The translations under genes were made by a program, and so were the position numbers. A DNA stretch of 34,002 bases, from assembly GCA_041583135.1 (NCBI GenBank), contig JBFHGJ010000061.1:1-34002 (forward strand), read 5' to 3'. The notes below the pieces were generated by a model. It did not search any database. It had not been told where the DNA came from and saw nothing but the letters and a program-made list of their open reading frames with translations. The number at the start of each line of letters is the position of its first letter. The first letter of the stretch is position 1. Source of the stretch: JABSOG01 sp041583135. Its GTDB lineage: Bacteria; Pseudomonadota; Gammaproteobacteria; Enterobacterales; Alteromonadaceae. Positions 32,201-34,002 of this stretch are shown one piece after another.

Positions 32201-33194
32201 CGATGCCATTGTGGTGATGATCAACGGCACCAACCAAAGCCAGAGCCACACCATCAATACCGCGCAAGGCTTTGAACTGCATCCGGTATTGCAAAACTCT
32301 GCCGATGCCATGGTAAAAACCGCTTCATTCAGTCAAGGCAATAACCAAGGCACCTTCACCGTGCCCGCCTATACCACAGCGGTTTTCGTTAAGCCTCAGG
32401 GTGATGCTCAAGGCAATGGTCTTGCCACCAATCCTGATTATGTTGCGCCACCTTATGGCGATACGCCGATTTATTTACGTGGTATCAACACTTGGGATGC
32501 GGTCAATCAAATGACCTACGAAGGCCAAGGTATCTATGCCTTTACCACCACCCTAACCGCTGGCAGCTACTCATTTAAGATTGCTGATGCCAACTGGGGT
32601 GACGTTAACTTGGGCTTCAATCAAGTGGAAATGGCACAAGGCTCGATTGAATTTGTCGCCGAAGGCGAGAATATGCAGATCAACTTGAGTCAATTTGCCA
32701 GCTATCGCTTTAGTGTCGATGCCAGCAAGGCAACGCCACAGGTGAAAGTAGAAGTTGCCAATCAAATCATCGCCTGCGACGCCCTAGCTGATAGCAGTGA
32801 AGCTTATCCTTTTACGGTGACCGGTGGTGGCCTGCTGTATTTACGTGGCAGCCATTCAGGTTGGGGACCAGATAGCACCTATGTGTTCAAATACAAAGGT
32901 GACAACCGCTATCAGGCCGTTGCGGCATTTGACGGTGATATGCAGTTTAAAATCGCCTCGGATGACGGCAGTTGGACCACTCAGTTGTGGGCCGTTAATG
33001 CCCAAGGCAATGGTATTGAAAAGGCCGATTTGGTATTGGATAACAACTATACCGTCGCCTATGGCAATGCCGGCACCGATAACAACCAGACCTCATTGGT
33101 TGCAGGCAACTATAGCTTCTTACTCACTCTCAACCAAGCCAACCCCAGTCAGGGGATGAACGTAGGTTCGCTTGTTATTCAGCAGTGTGAGTAA
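29217..33194 (+). CDS. Pullulanase-type debranching lipoprotein (GH13) with C-terminal carbohydrate-binding repeats
   Basis: This 1325-residue enzyme cleaves alpha-1,6 bonds of pullulan and branched maltodextrins. The lipobox LSGC lipidates C19 (glycine at +2). Two short cysteine modules follow (CSAPQVLNDAGTACI and CPAPQVPNEANDSCI). A CBM41 module starts at about 87 (LLYYYRADGNYSDWKLHAWN). After linker and CBM48-like domains (AVWAPTAQNVKLKL, about 343-356) comes the catalytic barrel with DVVYNHT, nucleophile D693 in FRFDIMGHMP, acid E722 in FYGEGWNWGE and D823 in VSKHDNRTLWDE. These are hallmarks of type I pullulanases. Two C-terminal repeats (from about 1082 and 1206) match the repeats of the divergent starch-binding lipoprotein. 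AAGG upstream of the ATG supports the start. A cell-surface location is inferred, as for Klebsiella PulA. Secretion genes are not in the window. Confidence 0.94.
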   Translation: MNQIKSISLISLAFALSGCGSSGGSSPTVQQPNQPLSCSAPQVLNDAGTACIDPPPAPLQCPAPQVPNEANDSCINPPPMVVAGENQALLYYYRADGNYSDWKLHAWNNDACNAYSDEFLSPITWDNGAAISGVDDNYGAYWVLPLKAGYGSCANYIIHAGNSKDPNDNDQMLSLSAERWAFVLSGIGIFTEPTLSSDDLPVSIEGASAHWIDEKTLLLPQNSSQLKLMHSAAAGLSQISSDMLDADNSVALTRTNLTNAQKALVPHLKDWFAYTHSLSQTEVKQWLKSQLVVVNHNSDGKVQSATAVQAAKVLDDLYTKGSNDADEATLGATFNDNGTISLAVWAPTAQNVKLKLRSGETQAMSLDATSGIWHINIDGALSRQFYRYEITAYHPLTGNIETVEATDPYSVSLSSDGRYTQLVNLQDSDLKPQGWDDQTISTIENPEDAVVLEAHIRDFSIGDDTVSQANRGKYLAFTEANSNAMQQLKSLKAAGLTHLHLLPLNDIGTIKENADSRIELTDTVGELCAVNSQAPVCGVNDNSAVLKDVMASYDPTSEQAQALVQSMRGIDGFNWGYDPHHFNAPEGSYASDPEGITRIVEMRKMIQAVHETGLRIALDVVYNHTTASGLNDNSVFDKIVPGYYHRYDEYSGDMIRSTCCENTASEHKMFDKFVVESLVLWAKEYKFDSFRFDIMGHMPKQLLLDARSAVQAVDPDNYFYGEGWNWGEVVDNRLFEQATQNNLANSEIGTFNDRSRDIIRAGALFNANVNLADQDHIRLGLAGTLKDYVLIDNHGNEKAGSSFSQSSYAGDPADIINYVSKHDNRTLWDELQYHLANDMTLSNRVRAQNLSAAMPLLSQGIPFFQLGGNMMRSKSLDRNSYDSGDWFNRVDYTMNSNNWNVGLPLAEDNQDKWQQIKTLIGNENSNAKAADIQFAAAVFNEFLQVRNASKLFRLTTGDDIINRVGFQNTGVGQTPGVIVMSIDDGVGLVDLDPANDAIVVMINGTNQSQSHTINTAQGFELHPVLQNSADAMVKTASFSQGNNQGTFTVPAYTTAVFVKPQGDAQGNGLATNPDYVAPPYGDTPIYLRGINTWDAVNQMTYEGQGIYAFTTTLTAGSYSFKIADANWGDVNLGFNQVEMAQGSIEFVAEGENMQINLSQFASYRFSVDASKATPQVKVEVANQIIACDALADSSEAYPFTVTGGGLLYLRGSHSGWGPDSTYVFKYKGDNRYQAVAAFDGDMQFKIASDDGSWTTQLWAVNAQGNGIEKADLVLDNNYTVAYGNAGTDNNQTSLVAGNYSFLLTLNQANPSQGMNVGSLVIQQCE

Positions 33195-33206
33195 TAGAGG
33201 ATGAAA

Positions 33207-33234
33207 TGGTTGTTGGACACATGTCCAACAACCA
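33207..33234. terminator. 28-bp palindrome between convergent genes, possible bidirectional terminator
   Basis: TGGTTGTTGGAC and GTCCAACAACCA flank the loop ACAT, a perfect 12-bp stem 13 bases after the pullulanase stop and before the opposing gene's stop. No T-run follows on either strand, so factor-independent termination is uncertain. Confidence 0.5.
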
Positions 33235-33282
33235 CCTTCTGTGTCGTAGGTCGCTGTGCCGAGTTTGTGAGAAAGTACGACG

Positions 33283-34002
33283 TTAATGCTTAAGTGGTGC
33301 AAAAAACACATCAACCATTTTAAATTTGTTATCGCCCGTTACATTATTCGCATTAGCCCAAGCCCAAAACCTTAGGGCGTTGCCAGCAGGGTCTAAACGG
33401 GCGTTTTCTTTGGCGTTTAGTTGTAACTCGGTAATATCAGACTGGTGTAGTGGCGTCAGCTCATCTGGCGTCGATATACCATCTGCATTTAAGTCATTCC
33501 AGAGCAATAATTTTTGCCATACCGCATCTCGCTGATCGATAACCCCATCAAAATTACCACCATTAAATATGATGTCGTATTGTGCCAATTCTTCAAAGCC
33601 ATGCCTTGCTCTGGTGTCAGAGCCGATGAGGATCCCACGACCAAAAAGCTCTGAGCCGTTATCTATTTGGCCGTTTTGGTTGGCATCTAATGCCAAAAAC
33701 GCTTCATTGCCGTATGGCGCAACCCATTGCGTTGCAACCTTGCTACCATCACCAAAAAAGTCAAACTCAATGCCAATGCCCGGCGCACCTAGGTGAATAC
33801 CATCTTGACCTAAGTCGATAATTAATGGTTCTTGCTCCTCATTACACTCTGGTACAGGTAGCAAACAAGGGATATCATCATTGGTGCCGCCACCTGTGGT
33901 CACTATTGGCGTCCCATCTAGGTTTTGACCTGCTTGCCTTAAGATGACGACTGATTGGGATTGTTCTTGAACATAAGGATCTTCCCATTCGGTTTTTACC
34001 CA
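33283..34002 (-). CDS. C-terminal part of a large calcium-binding, probably secreted protein (partial)
   Basis: The frame is open from the right edge (WVKTEWEDPYVQEQ) to a TAA at 33283, giving 239 residues. A GTG at 33903 is internal and not a start. The sequence holds EF-hand-like loops: LDANQNGQIDNGSELFG and DLNADGISTPDEL. The surrounding pattern (LIIDLGQDGI, VAPYGNEAFLALD, LLLWNDLNADG, MVDVFF at the end) resembles the C-terminal calcium-binding region found in RTX/haemolysin-type exoproteins and in some large RHS-like or adhesin proteins. The N-terminal part needed to identify the protein is outside the window. It is convergent with the pullulanase gene and probably unrelated to glucan use. 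Confidence 0.7.
   Translation of the reverse strand, partial: WVKTEWEDPYVQEQSQSVVILRQAGQNLDGTPIVTTGGGTNDDIPCLLPVPECNEEQEPLIIDLGQDGIHLGAPGIGIEFDFFGDGSKVATQWVAPYGNEAFLALDANQNGQIDNGSELFGRGILIGSDTRARHGFEELAQYDIIFNGGNFDGVIDQRDAVWQKLLLWNDLNADGISTPDELTPLHQSDITELQLNAKENARLDPAGNALRFWAWANANNVTGDNKFKMVDVFFAPLKH

Noticed and set aside
33283..33903. Complete 206-residue gene starting at GTG 33903
   Set aside because: The frame stays open with plausible protein sequence to the window edge, so the GTG is internal.

Overview
The window looks like a chromosomal segment of a marine gammaproteobacterium, most likely an Alteromonadales relative. This is inferred from moderate GC content, a TonB-dependent alpha-glucan uptake locus, MFS maltodextrin carriers of the type common in that order, and GTAG-type REP palindromes. 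No rRNA, tRNA, CRISPR array or transposase was seen. Most of the window is one alpha-glucan (starch, glycogen, maltodextrin) gene cluster, interrupted by one unrelated gene of immune-receptor-like architecture.

Layout. Positions 1-815 (-) hold the N-terminal part of an Rpn-family nuclease that runs off the left edge. Positions 1159-10077 (+) form a tight four-gene operon: glgP, glgB, glgX and malQ. It is preceded by two near-identical LacI-type operators with a CATACGTATG core. A secreted GH13 alpha-amylase follows at 10241-11953 (+), after a REP pair. At 12226-15360 (-) lies a 1044-residue LRR-Roc-COR-TIR protein, flanked on both sides by related REP-like repeat clusters (11962-12205 and 15566-15816). 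From 25652 down to 15819 the minus strand carries a six-gene run: a starch-binding lipoprotein (pullulanase-type N-terminal module plus four carbohydrate-binding repeats), a GH97 alpha-glucosidase (SusB family), two MFS sugar transporters, an SDR oxidoreductase and a GH13 amylase lipoprotein. Divergent from it, 26149-33194 (+) carries a TonB-dependent receptor and a large pullulanase lipoprotein. The C-terminal end of a large calcium-binding, probably secreted, protein enters from the right edge (33283-34002, -).

How the genes fit together (inference from families and context). Surface lipoproteins (starch-binding protein, pullulanase, perhaps the GH13 lipoprotein) would bind and debranch polysaccharide. 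The TonB-dependent receptor would import maltodextrins. Periplasmic amylase and GH97 glucosidase would trim them, and the MFS carriers would bring them into the cytoplasm. MalQ, the phosphorylase, GlgX and GlgB would process or store them. It resembles a Bacteroides Sus locus rebuilt without SusD. Palindromes with a TACGTA core occur both before glgP and inside the divergent promoter region of the uptake genes, which suggests one LacI-family regulator, not encoded here, controls both parts.

The most interesting items are the LRR-Roc-COR-TIR gene embedded between repeat clusters, the mirrored divergent promoter with the operator in one spacer, the hairpins after the first gene of each divergent unit, and the shared modular architecture of the non-catalytic lipoprotein and the pullulanase.
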